In this document: piece after piece, positions 8,315-15,725 of the stretch
Layout: every line of letters begins with the position of its first letter
Numbering within the stretch: the stretch's first letter is position 1
Assembly: GCA_023431215.1 (NCBI GenBank)
Contig: JAEYXR010000118.1
Location: 1-29,920 of the forward strand
Length of the DNA stretch: 29,920 bases
From: Bacillota bacterium
GTDB taxonomy: Bacteria > Bacillota > Clostridia > Oscillospirales > Ruminococcaceae
Direction: 5' to 3'
The notes under the pieces: model-generated
Databases searched by the model: none
The model's input: only the letters and a program-made list of their open reading frames with translations
Told to the model about the DNA's origin: nothing
Made by a program: the position numbers and the translations under genes

Positions 8315-8779
8315 TTATGCTTTATATGTCATATCCGGTACCTGCCAGTTTTCCAAAACAGAGCGCATATCCAGTGCAATGTTTCTGGCACCCGTCAGGT
8401 CATGCTCTAAATAGTTACCGCACTCCGCTGAGGTGGCGGTACCCGGTATTACCCCATCAAAGCCTGCTATAAAATCAATGCTCTGACGTACAAGCTCCAA
8501 AGCTTGAGCATGAGTCATTACATCCCTAACCAGCAGATAAAACCCGGTTCGGCAGCCCATTGGTCCAACATAGATTACACTGTCACTCCATTGGGAGTTT
8601 CTGGCAAAGGTCGCAAACAGGTGCTCAAAGGTATGCATGGCGGCATTGCTTAAATAGATGCCACCATTGGGACGCACCATACGAATATCATAAGTAACAA
8701 TATCACCATCAATTCTGGAAATGTACATTCCTTTTTCTAAAATATCATGGTTCACACAAAAGCTGGCAATTTGCTTCAT
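8315..8779 (-). CDS. luxS: S-ribosylhomocysteine lyase
   Basis: LuxS splits S-ribosylhomocysteine into homocysteine and DPD, the precursor of autoinducer-2, in the activated methyl cycle. The metal-binding motif HTFEH (His49, His53) and the third ligand Cys120 in ECGNYLEH are present, as is the catalytic-site cysteine Cys76 in GPMGCRTGFY. All expected key residues are intact. Length is 154 residues, normal for LuxS. The ATG at 8779 has GGAG 8 bases upstream and overlaps the stop of the membrane-protein gene before it by four bases (ATGA), so the two are translationally coupled. No pfs/mtnN gene lies beside it. Confidence 0.97.
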   Translation of the reverse strand: MKQIASFCVNHDILEKGMYISRIDGDIVTYDIRMVRPNGGIYLSNAAMHTFEHLFATFARNSQWSDSVIYVGPMGCRTGFYLLVRDVMTHAQALELVRQSIDFIAGFDGVIPGTATSAECGNYLEHDLTGARNIALDMRSVLENWQVPDMTYKA

Positions 8780-9351
8780 AAGGTTATCTCCTCTTTTTCC
8801 GGTTGTTCCTCTGTATAGACAAAGCCTTCCCCATCGTCCCCTGTCGGATCCGATTGCGCCTCCGGAACTGTTCTCCAATTGTCTGGGTTGGCAGAATGCA
8901 CCGTTTTTCTTTTGGTTTTTTTAGTTTTTTTCTGTATGCGCTTGTTATTGTTTTTTGCTCCAAGACGCACAAAAGGCGTACGGGCAGGTACGTACATGGT
9001 ATCCCTCAGTTTAAAGGTACAGCAGGCCATAAAGAACAGAATATCAAAAAAAGTACCTATAATGAGTAAATCCCACATTGTTGCAGCCGTGCTTGTGTCG
9101 CTGTAAACTGTAAAAAGATTGATTGATGTACACACAGCATTAAAAAACAACAGCAGCCGCAGTTTTTTTCCACTGATGTGGCGAAAGTAAACAACCATTG
9201 AGCCTATCAGGCAAATACTGGCACAGATTGCGGTAATGAAATAAACTGTAGAAGGCAGTGACAGCTCCTGATGATAATAGTAATACCCTACCAGAATAAG
9301 GCGCACAAAAGAATAAAGGCTTAGCAGAATAGTTACAATAGTTTTTGTCAT
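8776..9351 (-). CDS. Four-helix membrane protein of unknown function, coupled to luxS
   Basis: This 191-residue protein has four predicted membrane helices (roughly residues 4-25, 35-57, 63-83 and 91-112). A soluble tail follows, with a very basic patch (RIQKKTKKTKRKT) and then an acidic end (EEQPEKEEITL). I do not recognise the family. The start has GGAG 10 bases upstream. Its stop codon overlaps the luxS start, so it is the first gene of a two-gene operon; the close coupling suggests linked production with LuxS but does not prove a shared role. No clear promoter is visible in the 75 bases upstream. Confidence 0.75.
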   Translation of the reverse strand: MTKTIVTILLSLYSFVRLILVGYYYYHQELSLPSTVYFITAICASICLIGSMVVYFRHISGKKLRLLLFFNAVCTSINLFTVYSDTSTAATMWDLLIIGTFFDILFFMACCTFKLRDTMYVPARTPFVRLGAKNNNKRIQKKTKKTKRKTVHSANPDNWRTVPEAQSDPTGDDGEGFVYTEEQPEKEEITL

Positions 9352-9426
9352 TGTTCATAGTCTCCAAATAAAATTGTCTTATCCTAGATACCAGATTATG
9401 TTAAAATACAATAATCAGGATAAAAT

Positions 9427-10014
9427 TTAATTTTCTTCTGTTACCAGGTCTCCCACTGTATTTAAATCTCCGGTGAGCAGTGCAAAAACGCCCTTATACA
9501 CCAGCATGGGGTCATTTAAAAACCTGTTTTGTATTGCTTCGCACTCTTTGCGGGTAGGCATAAAAATAGAAACCGACAAAAGATCAGACCCAATATCAGG
9601 AATGGTCAGAGTGACAACAAAGCCATCCTCTTTTTTTTCTATTGTTACACGGTTTTCTTTTTGACGGCGAATTTGTTTTAAAATGGAATTTAGCGCCATA
9701 ACCCCCCGCTCCTTTACCGCTGCCGGCAGGGTTGCCTCAAAAGTTTTTGCGGTAGATTTGCCCAATGGTGAAAGCACATACTGTTTTGATTCGTTATCAT
9801 AAGGGAGAATATGCCCCGCACGCTGCAGGTGCTCCATTGCATTTGCAAACTCAAAGTAATTGATTAGCTGCTGCTCCTGCATGGCCTCATTGAGCTGGTT
9901 AAAGGTTACCGGTTTATCTACAGAATCCATAATATAACAAATTAAAATTATGATTTCATGGCTGGTGGTAACGCCGCCCGGGCGTACGCCTTCCGTAAAA
10001 GCCTTGTTTTCCAT
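9427..10014 (-). CDS. DUF4364-like protein
   Basis: This 195-residue soluble protein has the look of the DUF4364 family of Clostridia. The N-terminal half resembles a winged-helix fold, with EIIILICYIMDSVDKPVTFN, then INYFEFANAMEHLQRAGHI and a short beta segment. The C-terminal half contains RVTIEKKEDGFVVTLTIPDI. A DNA-binding role is plausible from the fold but unproven. The ATG has a strong ribosome site (AGGAGG, 7 bases upstream). The family assignment is from memory of the sequence pattern and is the weaker part of this call. Confidence 0.65.
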   Translation of the reverse strand: MENKAFTEGVRPGGVTTSHEIIILICYIMDSVDKPVTFNQLNEAMQEQQLINYFEFANAMEHLQRAGHILPYDNESKQYVLSPLGKSTAKTFEATLPAAVKERGVMALNSILKQIRRQKENRVTIEKKEDGFVVTLTIPDIGSDLLSVSIFMPTRKECEAIQNRFLNDPMLVYKGVFALLTGDLNTVGDLVTEEN

Positions 10015-10092
10015 TGTGCATCCTCCTTGTTCCGGCTGCTCTGCTTATAATTTAAAAAAGCTTTGCAACCGTTTTAGGCTTCTTTCTTTTAT

Positions 10093-10121
10093 TTTACACG
10101 AAAATGACGATAAAATATAGT
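10093..10121 (+). promoter_or_regulatory. Promoter of the VTT-domain gene
   Basis: A -35 TTTACA (10093-10098) and a -10 TATAGT (10116-10121) have a 17-base spacer, 58 bases before the chosen start codon. An in-frame ATG at 10120 falls inside the -10 box, which argues against using it as the start. Confidence 0.6.
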
Positions 10122-10179
10122 GGTTTCATGGTTTTTGACTATTCATTTGATAAACCGTCTATTTATGAAAGGTACTTTT

Positions 10180-10866
10180 ATGGAAAAAAGCAACAAAAAA
10201 GGACATATTTTACTTTATATTGTGCTCGGTGCACTCACTGTTGTGCTATGCATTCTTTGCTTCCCACTTTTTCGCTATATGGTAACGCCGGATTTTCGTG
10301 ACCAGCTAAGCGGATGGGTACGGCAAATGGGCATCTGGGGCGTACTAAGTTTAATGGGCATTCAAATTCTACAAATTGTAGTTGCATTTATTCCCGGTGA
10401 ACCCATCGAGCTGGTGGCAGGAAGCATGTATGGTGCTGTAGGCGGATTGATTCTTTGTCTTCTTGGTATACTCATTGGCACATTTACCATTTTTACCCTT
10501 GTACGTAAAATGGGCAAGTCAGCTTTGGAGCGTTCCAGCCACAAGGATGCCATAAAAAAATACTCTTTTTTAAACAATGAAGAAAAACTGGAAACTCTTA
10601 TTTTTATTCTTTATTTCATTCCCGGCACCCCTAAGGATATTTTGGTATATGTGTGCGCTCTTACAAACATTCCCCGCGGCCGATTCTTATTTTTGTCTAC
10701 CTTTGCCCGCATTCCCTCTGTCATTACCTCTACCTTGGCAGGGGCCAGCTTTGCAAGCGGCAATTATGGTATAACCGCACTTATTTTTGCTATTACAGGC
10801 GTTTTGGGTGCTGCTGGAATTTGGGCACATAATCACCTGCTGAAAAAGAAAAACGGCCACCAATAG
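10180..10866 (+). CDS. TVP38/TMEM64-family (VTT domain) membrane protein
   Basis: This 228-residue integral membrane protein matches the VTT/DedA-superfamily group TVP38/TMEM64. The core motifs are visible: the re-entrant segment FIPGEPIELVAGSMYGAVGG and the second-half FIPGTPKDILVYVCALT, followed by RGRFLFLSTFARIPSVITST. Relatives are linked to lipid movement and envelope homeostasis; the exact substrate is unknown. The ATG at 10180 is chosen because AAAGG lies 7 bases upstream and it starts just before the first hydrophobic helix. It is monocistronic, with its own promoter and a strong hairpin after it. Confidence 0.85.
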   Translation: MEKSNKKGHILLYIVLGALTVVLCILCFPLFRYMVTPDFRDQLSGWVRQMGIWGVLSLMGIQILQIVVAFIPGEPIELVAGSMYGAVGGLILCLLGILIGTFTIFTLVRKMGKSALERSSHKDAIKKYSFLNNEEKLETLIFILYFIPGTPKDILVYVCALTNIPRGRFLFLSTFARIPSVITSTLAGASFASGNYGITALIFAITGVLGAAGIWAHNHLLKKKNGHQ

Positions 10867-10911
10867 TTTTGTTTTGGCAATATTCTTATAGTTTTTGAGC
10901 ATATAACATAA

Positions 10912-10946
10912 AAACGCGGTGCGCTTTGTAAAAGTGCACCGCGTTT
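10912..10946. terminator. Strong hairpin terminator between convergent genes
   Basis: A perfect 11-base-pair stem AAACGCGGTGC / GCACCGCGTTT encloses a 13-base loop. T-runs flank both sides, short on the plus strand and TTTTATG on the minus strand, so it probably works in both directions. Confidence 0.75.
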
Positions 10947-10959
10947 CACAATAACCGGG

Positions 10960-11493
10960 TTATTTAAAATGATAGCTACGGATAATATCTTTAAACAACT
11001 GGCGATACTCCTTTTCCAGCGCGTTGCCGCCAGTCACAAACTGGGCATCTTCATCCCTTCCGCAAAGCTCCGCCAAAATCTGTCCGCAGCTCTTGTGCTC
11101 GCCCTGCCTGTCATTGAGTATGTACAGGGTATAGGCAGCACTGTCGCTGACAATGGCAAAAAGACCAGGATTCAGCAGCTCGATGGTGTGGTTAAAAAAA
11201 CTAAGAATAGATTTTTGCAGTATTAAATTAGTCACCTCTGCTTCCAATTCATCTACAGCCAAATAAGAAATCAGCACAAGCTTTTGGTTTTTACATTCGT
11301 CATCCTTTAGCCGCACAACATCATCTACCAATGTACGTGCTAAAAGTTCTCCCAATTGCCGGGTCTTCTCCAGGTTTCCGTTATCTTTATGATATAAAAA
11401 TTCCGCTGCCGCTTTTTCACCTTCGCTTACCTGTTTTGGGGATGCTTCTTCGTCACCGTTATAAATTTTTACATCGTCATCTGCAAATGCCAT
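10960..11493 (-). CDS. Protein of unknown function
   Basis: This predicted soluble, mainly helical protein of 177 residues belongs to no family I recognise. An acidic N terminus (MAFADDDVKIYNGDEEAS) precedes a helical core around ARTLVDDVVRLKDDE and LAVDELEAEVTNLILQKSIL, and the C terminus is basic (KDIIRSYHFK). No signal peptide or membrane helix is seen. The ATG at 11493 has AGGAG 7 bases upstream; the longer reading from 11532 lacks a ribosome site. It lies 47 bases after the TSCPD gene and is probably transcribed with it. Confidence 0.72.
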   Translation of the reverse strand: MAFADDDVKIYNGDEEASPKQVSEGEKAAAEFLYHKDNGNLEKTRQLGELLARTLVDDVVRLKDDECKNQKLVLISYLAVDELEAEVTNLILQKSILSFFNHTIELLNPGLFAIVSDSAAYTLYILNDRQGEHKSCGQILAELCGRDEDAQFVTGGNALEKEYRQLFKDIIRSYHFK

Positions 11494-11540
11494 GGCCGCG
11501 CTCCTCCTCACATAAACGTTGGCGTCACACACTCTCTTTT

Positions 11541-11786
11541 TTACTGAATAGCCTGCTCCAATGCACGTGCCAGCTGATCGGGACAGGAGGTTTCCTTAAA
11601 TCCACAGCAGATACCTCCCAGTCGGTGAATTGCCTCGGATACTTTCATACCCTGAACCAAAGCAGCAATGCCCTGTGTATTGCCACTGCAGCCTCCGGTA
11701 AATTTTACATTTTTAATGGTGTCCCCATCTATATCAATGATAATATTTTGAGAACATACTCCTCTTGGCTTGTAGGTAAATGTCAT
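11541..11786 (-). CDS. TSCPD domain-containing small protein (TIGR03905 type)
   Basis: This 81-residue protein carries the TSCPD signature near its C terminus (KETSCPDQLARALEQAI), preceded by VKFTGGCSGNTQGIAALVQG and CCGF. The same domain is found at the C terminus of some vitamin B12-dependent ribonucleotide reductases and as small stand-alone proteins in Clostridia; their role is unknown. Four cysteines in the domain suggest metal binding, an inference. The ATG at 11786 has AAGGAG 9 bases upstream. It is first in a two-gene operon with a promoter at 11819-11846. Confidence 0.85.
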   Translation of the reverse strand: MTFTYKPRGVCSQNIIIDIDGDTIKNVKFTGGCSGNTQGIAALVQGMKVSEAIHRLGGICCGFKETSCPDQLARALEQAIQ

Positions 11787-11818
11787 TCTTTTAGGCTCCT
11801 TTGTCAATTCATGCTGCC

Positions 11819-11846
11819 ATTATACGATAGGCAACGGTAAAATCAA
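11819..11846 (-). promoter_or_regulatory. Promoter of the TSCPD operon
   Basis: On the minus strand, -35 TTGATT (11841-11846) and a perfect -10 TATAAT (11819-11824) have a 16-base spacer. A second possible pair a little upstream (TTGCGT, 18 bases, TATAAT) could be a tandem promoter. Confidence 0.7.
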
Positions 11847-11858
11847 CATTATTATACA

Positions 11859-11912
11859 CCAATTATCTTGGCTTACGCAATACAATTATAGCAAAGCACC
11901 CCAGATAATTGG
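11859..11912. repeat. Inverted repeat with 13-base arms
   Basis: Left arm CCAATTATCTTGG (11859-11871) and right arm CCCAGATAATTGG (11900-11912) are inverted copies with one mismatch and a 28-base AT-rich spacer. It lies just upstream of the TSCPD promoter and overlaps its possible second promoter. It could be an operator pair or the edge of a small mobile remnant; no direct repeats flank it clearly. Confidence 0.55.
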
Positions 11913-11947
11913 AGCAGCTTCTTGCTGTACTGTTTGAATCACTTATG

Positions 11948-11976
11948 GTATAATAACCGCAAAGCGTTTATTATAC
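11948..11976. repeat. Palindromic repeat, copy A
   Basis: A 29-base near-perfect palindrome: nine-base arms GTATAATAA / TTATTATAC, a C/T mismatch, a CGC/GCG stem and an AAA loop. It includes the 19-base core ATAACCGCAAAGCGTTTAT shared with copy B at 12041-12065. An extended -10-like TGGTATAAT overlaps its left arm, so it could be an operator or a hairpin in RNA. Confidence 0.75.
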
Positions 11977-11980
11977 TTTT

Positions 11981-12012
11981 ATGCGCAGGGCCATTGCCGC
12001 CCCCATGCGCAT
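11981..12012. other. GC-rich hairpin between repeat copies
   Basis: Seven-base arms ATGCGCA and TGCGCAT enclose a GC-rich interior with further GGG/CCC pairing. It follows copy A by five bases. Confidence 0.5.
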
Positions 12013-12013
12013 T

Positions 12014-12043
12014 GATGTCCACCTGCTTTGCAGATGGGACATC
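12014..12043. other. Hairpin overlapping palindromic repeat copy B
   Basis: Arms GATGTCC and GGACATC with an inner CTGC/GCAG stem and TTT loop. Its right arm shares three bases with the left arm of palindrome B, so the two structures compete at their base. Confidence 0.5.
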
Positions 12044-12065
12044 ATAACCGCAAAGCGTTTATGAT
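12041..12065. repeat. Palindromic repeat, copy B
   Basis: A 25-base palindrome with arms ATCATAA / TTATGAT, the same C/T mismatch, CGC/GCG stem and AAA loop as copy A. One arm position differs from copy A on both sides (A-T in A, C-G in B), keeping the pairing, which is compensatory change. Similarity continues downstream of the palindrome for about ten bases in both copies. Confidence 0.75.
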
Positions 12066-12251
12066 ACACTTATGGTCAAGTACACAAGGGGCATTATGGC
12101 CAATTGTACCAGTCTGTGTTACAGACATAGTACCAAAACCACAGGGCAATTATTGTATAGTTACGGCCAGAGCCCACATGGACTTTGCTATCAATAATAC
12201 CACGATACAACTGACTTTAAAACTTCAAATAGAATGGATGGAATCTGTTTT

Positions 12252-13262
12252 ATGTCTTATCATATTGATTTTGGCCCTTGGGGCGGAATCTTTGCGGTAC
12301 CTTTGTCTGTTGCAGACCGTTACCTAAAACTATGCTCCGAACAACAACTGAAGGTATTGCTTCTGGCTCTGCGGGATGCTCCCGCAGCAGTGGACGTTCC
12401 CTACATAGCCAAACGCTTGGGACTTACCAGTTCACAGGTGTACGACTGCCTGGAGTATTGGCAAAAAACCGGTCTTTTTACCCGGACAGCTCAATCTGAG
12501 CCTGCCGCACCAGCTGCTCCCCGCCCTGCGCCGGAAACAGCTCCTGCACCGGCAGCTCCTCCCCCGTCTGTGGATATCTCTCAAACAGGGCAGCGCATCA
12601 CCACTGTTCATTCCCGCGGCAAACTCACCCCTTCTCAAATTAACGTTATGTGCAAGCAGGACAAAAACCTACCCTTTTTGCTGGAAGAACTTCAGCAAAG
12701 GTTTTCCAAGCCTCTGTCTCCAGCCGAGACCGAAACGGTTGTATACCTGTATAGCTATCTTGAGTTAACCCCCGATTATATTTTAATGGCGGTGGAGTAT
12801 TGCAAATGCATTGGTAAACTTAGCATCCGTTATTTAGAGCGGCTGATTACAGGCTGGGTGGACCAGGGCATAGATACCCATGATAAGGCCGAAGCACATA
12901 TTCTGCACCTTACCCAGCGCGCCTCCAACGAGGGACTTATCATTGCCATGTTTGGCCTGGGTGAACGCACGCTTTCCGCAAAGGAACGCGACTTTATTGA
13001 CTGCTGGTTCAACACCTATCATTTTACTCCCGCTCTGATTCAGCTAGCTTATGACCGTACTGTTGACAACACCGGAAAAGCGGCTTTCCCTTACCTTAAT
13101 AAAATTTTAAGCCAATGGTATCAAAGCGGAATTACCACGCCCGAACAGGCCCTTGCAGAAATGAATGGCAGCAAACCTACAAAGGCCGCTCCTTCCTCTG
13201 CCCCTGCTTCTTATGACCTTGGCGATATTCAACGTTTAATGGAGTTAAACTCCAACCACTGA
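12252..13262 (+). CDS. DnaD-domain primosome protein
   Basis: This 336-residue protein is probably part of the replication-restart/initiation machinery that recruits the helicase loader, like DnaD and DnaB of Bacillus. An N-terminal winged-helix-like domain (LKVLLLALRDAPAAVDVPYI then KRLGLTSSQVYDCLEYWQKT) is followed by a low-complexity Ala/Pro linker near residues 85-110. Two DnaD domains follow; the YxxxIxxxW-type ends are visible in YLERLITGWVDQGI and YLNKILSQWYQSGI. The ATG at 12252 has GGATGG 10 bases upstream; an ATG at 12234 is in frame but less supported. It is 31 bases from the dnaC start, so the two form an operon. Confidence 0.88.
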   Translation: MSYHIDFGPWGGIFAVPLSVADRYLKLCSEQQLKVLLLALRDAPAAVDVPYIAKRLGLTSSQVYDCLEYWQKTGLFTRTAQSEPAAPAAPRPAPETAPAPAAPPPSVDISQTGQRITTVHSRGKLTPSQINVMCKQDKNLPFLLEELQQRFSKPLSPAETETVVYLYSYLELTPDYILMAVEYCKCIGKLSIRYLERLITGWVDQGIDTHDKAEAHILHLTQRASNEGLIIAMFGLGERTLSAKERDFIDCWFNTYHFTPALIQLAYDRTVDNTGKAAFPYLNKILSQWYQSGITTPEQALAEMNGSKPTKAAPSSAPASYDLGDIQRLMELNSNH

Positions 13263-13293
13263 TTCTCTACTTTTAAAAAAGGACGTGCCAGTT

Positions 13294-14274
13294 ATGTATC
13301 GAGAAAAAGCAATTGCAACGGTAACCGAGGCACTTGCTGCCAGCCGCCAAAAGGCTTTGACAGAAGCCGAAAACCGCAAGGAAGCACTTTACTCCAAGGA
13401 ACCTGCCTTTTATCGTTTGGATAGCCTTGTGGCAAAGGTGGGTATGGATATTGCCCTTTCGGCCTTTGATAACGATGCTCCCCAAAAACTAGCCGTGCTC
13501 CGTGGAAAGCTGGAGGATTTGCAGCGGGAAAAGAAAAATTTGCTGGCAGCCATGGGCCTGCCGGAAAATTATCTGCTGCCCGCCTATTCCTGCAGTCTGT
13601 GTGAAGATTCCGGCTTTGTATCCGGTAAACGGTGCGAGTGCTTTCATCGCCGCCTTAAAGCATTAAGTGCCGACTCTCTCCCAGGCGGCACACAGGGCTT
13701 TGATGATTTTGATATTACCTTTTACCCTGCAACAGCCGACGGAAATCAGCCCTCCCCCCGCAGCACCATGGTGCATATTTTGCAAAAAGCCATGGAGTAC
13801 GCTGAGGGCTTTGATGAAAACAGCCCTAGCCTACTGTTTTTGGGCAAAACAGGCCTTGGCAAAACCCATCTTTCGCTGGCTGTGGGCAACCGGGTTGCAC
13901 AACGCGGCTTTTCTGTGGAATACACCTCTGCTCAAGCCATGATTGACCGCTTTGAGCGTGTCCGTTTTGACAGGGGTTGTACTCCCGAGGACCGTGAGTT
14001 TGCCCGTTCGGTCATTGCCTGTGACCTGTTGATTCTGGATGATTTGGGCTCAGAGTTTATTACTACCTTCTCTCAGTCAGTATTATATTATGTGCTCAAT
14101 GAGCGTCTTATGGCACAGCACCCGGTGCTCATCAGCACAAATTTAGAGCCTTCCCAGTTAAGCACCTCCTATGCCGAACGAATTGCCTCCCGTATTTTGT
14201 GCGGCTGCACCGCTTACCACTTCCGCGGCAAGGACATTCGTCTGGAGCGCCGCCTCCGCCAAAGTAAAGTGTAA
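13294..14274 (+). CDS. dnaC: DnaC/DnaI-type helicase loader ATPase
   Basis: This 326-residue AAA+ ATPase loads the replicative helicase onto DNA. Its N-terminal domain holds a zinc-binding cysteine cluster (CSLCEDSG, then CECFHRR), as in Bacillus DnaI. The ATPase domain shows Walker A GKTGLGKTHLS, Walker B LLILDDLGSE, sensor LISTNLEPSQL and the arginine-finger segment YAERIASRI. The ATG at 13294 is preceded by AAAGGA 10 bases upstream; a GTG at 13285 is too close to that site. The family is called DnaC in many clostridial annotations although its layout is closer to DnaI. It follows the DnaD-like gene directly. Confidence 0.9.
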   Translation: MYREKAIATVTEALAASRQKALTEAENRKEALYSKEPAFYRLDSLVAKVGMDIALSAFDNDAPQKLAVLRGKLEDLQREKKNLLAAMGLPENYLLPAYSCSLCEDSGFVSGKRCECFHRRLKALSADSLPGGTQGFDDFDITFYPATADGNQPSPRSTMVHILQKAMEYAEGFDENSPSLLFLGKTGLGKTHLSLAVGNRVAQRGFSVEYTSAQAMIDRFERVRFDRGCTPEDREFARSVIACDLLILDDLGSEFITTFSQSVLYYVLNERLMAQHPVLISTNLEPSQLSTSYAERIASRILCGCTAYHFRGKDIRLERRLRQSKV

Positions 14275-14281
14275 TTTCCGC

Positions 14282-14325
14282 AAAAATAAAACTCCGCTGC
14301 GGTAGCAACGGAGTTTTTATTTTTG
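14282..14325. terminator. Bidirectional terminator between dnaC and prfB
   Basis: A nine-base-pair stem AAAACTCCG / CGGAGTTTT (14288-14296 and 14309-14317) with a 12-base loop is flanked by A-rich and T-rich runs, giving U-tails for both the plus-strand dnaC and the minus-strand prfB. Confidence 0.85.
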
Positions 14326-14328
14326 TTG

Positions 14329-15441
14329 TTAAATGTCGCCCAGACTTTTTTTCTTTAAATACTCATTGATAAAACCATCCAGATTACCGTCCATCACAGC
14401 GCCGATATTGCCTGTTTCAAAACTGGTGCGGTGATCTTTGACCATGGTGTAAGGCATAAAGACGTAGGAACGGATCTGGCTGCCCCAGGCAATTTCCTTT
14501 TGGTCGCCCTTAATGTCCTCAATTTTTTCCAGATGCTCACGCTCTTTAATTTCAATCAGCTTAGAGCGCAGCATATTCATGGCAACCTCGCGGTTTTGAT
14601 GCTGGCTGCGTTCTACCTGGCAGGCCACTACAATTCCGGTGGGCAGATGGGTCAGTCTGACGGCAGAGGATGTTTTGTTGACCTTCTGTCCGCCTGCGCC
14701 GCTGGCGCGGTATACGTCCATCTTCAGGTCTTCCTCGCGAATTTCCACATTGACTTCGTCGGTAATTTCGGGCATAACCTCCAAAGACGCAAAGGAGGTG
14801 TGGCGGCGGCCGGAAGCATCAAAAGGGCTGACACGAACCAGACGGTGAACACCGGACTCCGACTTGAGGTAACCATAGGCATTTTCTCCCTCAATGAGGA
14901 TAGAGGCACTTTTCAGCCCTGCTTCATCGCCATCCAAGTAGTCCAGCACCTTGTAGCGGAAGCCCTTGCGCTCAGCATACATGGTGTACATACGGTACAG
15001 CATCTGTGCCCAATCCTGGGCCTCGGTACCACCCGCTCCGGCATGAAAGGTCAAAATTGCGTTAAAGGAATCATATTCACCGGTGAGCAGAGTAGATAGC
15101 TTCATTTCCTCCATGGTGGAAGAAAAGAGGCCGTAATCCCGCTCTGCCTCTTCAAATACGCTTTCATCCTCTGCTTCCATGGCAAGGTCAATGAGGGTAA
15201 GTGTATCTTCATACAATGCGCATAGCTTTTGGTAGCCCTCCAACTTGCCTTTAATGGCCCCCTGACGTTGGAGCAGCTTTTGAGAGCTTTCTACGTTATC
15301 CCAAAAGCCAGGCTGACCGGATTTAATCTCCAGCTCCTCCAGCTCCCTGGAAAGCCCGTCAATATTCAGCGACTGGCGCAGCTCGTCCAGCGGTGCTTTA
15401 CCCGCCAGCAGCTTCAGCCTCAGTTCTTCAAATTGCAGCAT
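14329..15441 (-). CDS. prfB: Peptide chain release factor 2
   Basis: RF2 recognises UGA and UAA stop codons and releases the finished peptide. The stop-codon recognition tripeptide SPF (HRLVRVSPFDASGRR) and the catalytic GGQ (GAGGQKVNKT) are present; the length of 370 residues is normal. In many bacteria prfB contains an in-frame TGA at codon 26 read by a programmed +1 frameshift. Here codons 24-28 read Ser-Leu-Asn-Ile-Asp with no stop, so the gene is one open frame and lacks that autoregulation. GGAG lies 10 bases before the ATG, and the gene has its own promoter. Confidence 0.96.
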   Translation of the reverse strand: MLQFEELRLKLLAGKAPLDELRQSLNIDGLSRELEELEIKSGQPGFWDNVESSQKLLQRQGAIKGKLEGYQKLCALYEDTLTLIDLAMEAEDESVFEEAERDYGLFSSTMEEMKLSTLLTGEYDSFNAILTFHAGAGGTEAQDWAQMLYRMYTMYAERKGFRYKVLDYLDGDEAGLKSASILIEGENAYGYLKSESGVHRLVRVSPFDASGRRHTSFASLEVMPEITDEVNVEIREEDLKMDVYRASGAGGQKVNKTSSAVRLTHLPTGIVVACQVERSQHQNREVAMNMLRSKLIEIKEREHLEKIEDIKGDQKEIAWGSQIRSYVFMPYTMVKDHRTSFETGNIGAVMDGNLDGFINEYLKKKSLGDI

Positions 15442-15539
15442 AAAGGTTGTTCTCCGTTTCCTTTGTTACGATCTGGTTTGCGGCAGCTGATTAAGCTCAA
15501 AACTAAGTTTATCAGCTTCCATACCGCCTCTAGAATACT

Positions 15540-15568
15540 ATTATAGGAGAGGAAAGTCACCTTGTAAA
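15540..15568 (-). promoter_or_regulatory. Sigma-A promoter of prfB
   Basis: On the minus strand, -35 TTTACA (15563-15568) and -10 TATAAT (15540-15545) have a 17-base spacer, about 100 bases before the prfB start. Confidence 0.75.
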
Positions 15569-15623
15569 GAAAAATTTGTTCTAAAAACAAAGGGATATCT
15601 TCACTTTCTTAACAATCTATTTA

Positions 15624-15652
15624 TTGAATTAGCATACTCGTTATACTATAAT
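15624..15652 (+). promoter_or_regulatory. Sigma-A promoter of the RING/zinc-ribbon gene
   Basis: A -35 TTGAAT (15624-15629) and a perfect -10 TATAAT (15647-15652) with a 17-base spacer lie 74 bases before the chosen GTG start. It is arranged back to back with the prfB promoter. Confidence 0.78.
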
Positions 15653-15725
15653 TGTAATATTATCCGGATGTCCTTCGCGTTTTATGCGGAAAATACCGGT
15701 ACCTATTATTTTAGGAGCTGATAAA

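Larger units (their letters stand above)
11787..12251. other. 465-base hairpin-dense intergenic region between divergent genes
   Basis: Besides the promoter, inverted repeat and palindromes listed separately, it holds a hairpin at 12112-12126 (GTCTGT, loop GTT, ACAGAC) inside GTAC boxes at 12106-12109 and 12130-12133. I see no clear sigma-A promoter for the downstream dnaD-like gene, apart from the extended -10 on copy A. The open frame at 12028-12327 crosses these structures and is not credible as a gene. Confidence 0.6.

Noticed and set aside
12028..12327. 99-codon frame through the hairpin region
   Set aside because: Crosses several palindromes, overlaps the dnaD-like gene in another frame and has no ribosome site.
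14431..15099. 222-codon frame antisense to prfB
   Set aside because: Shadow of prfB, which carries all RF2 motifs.
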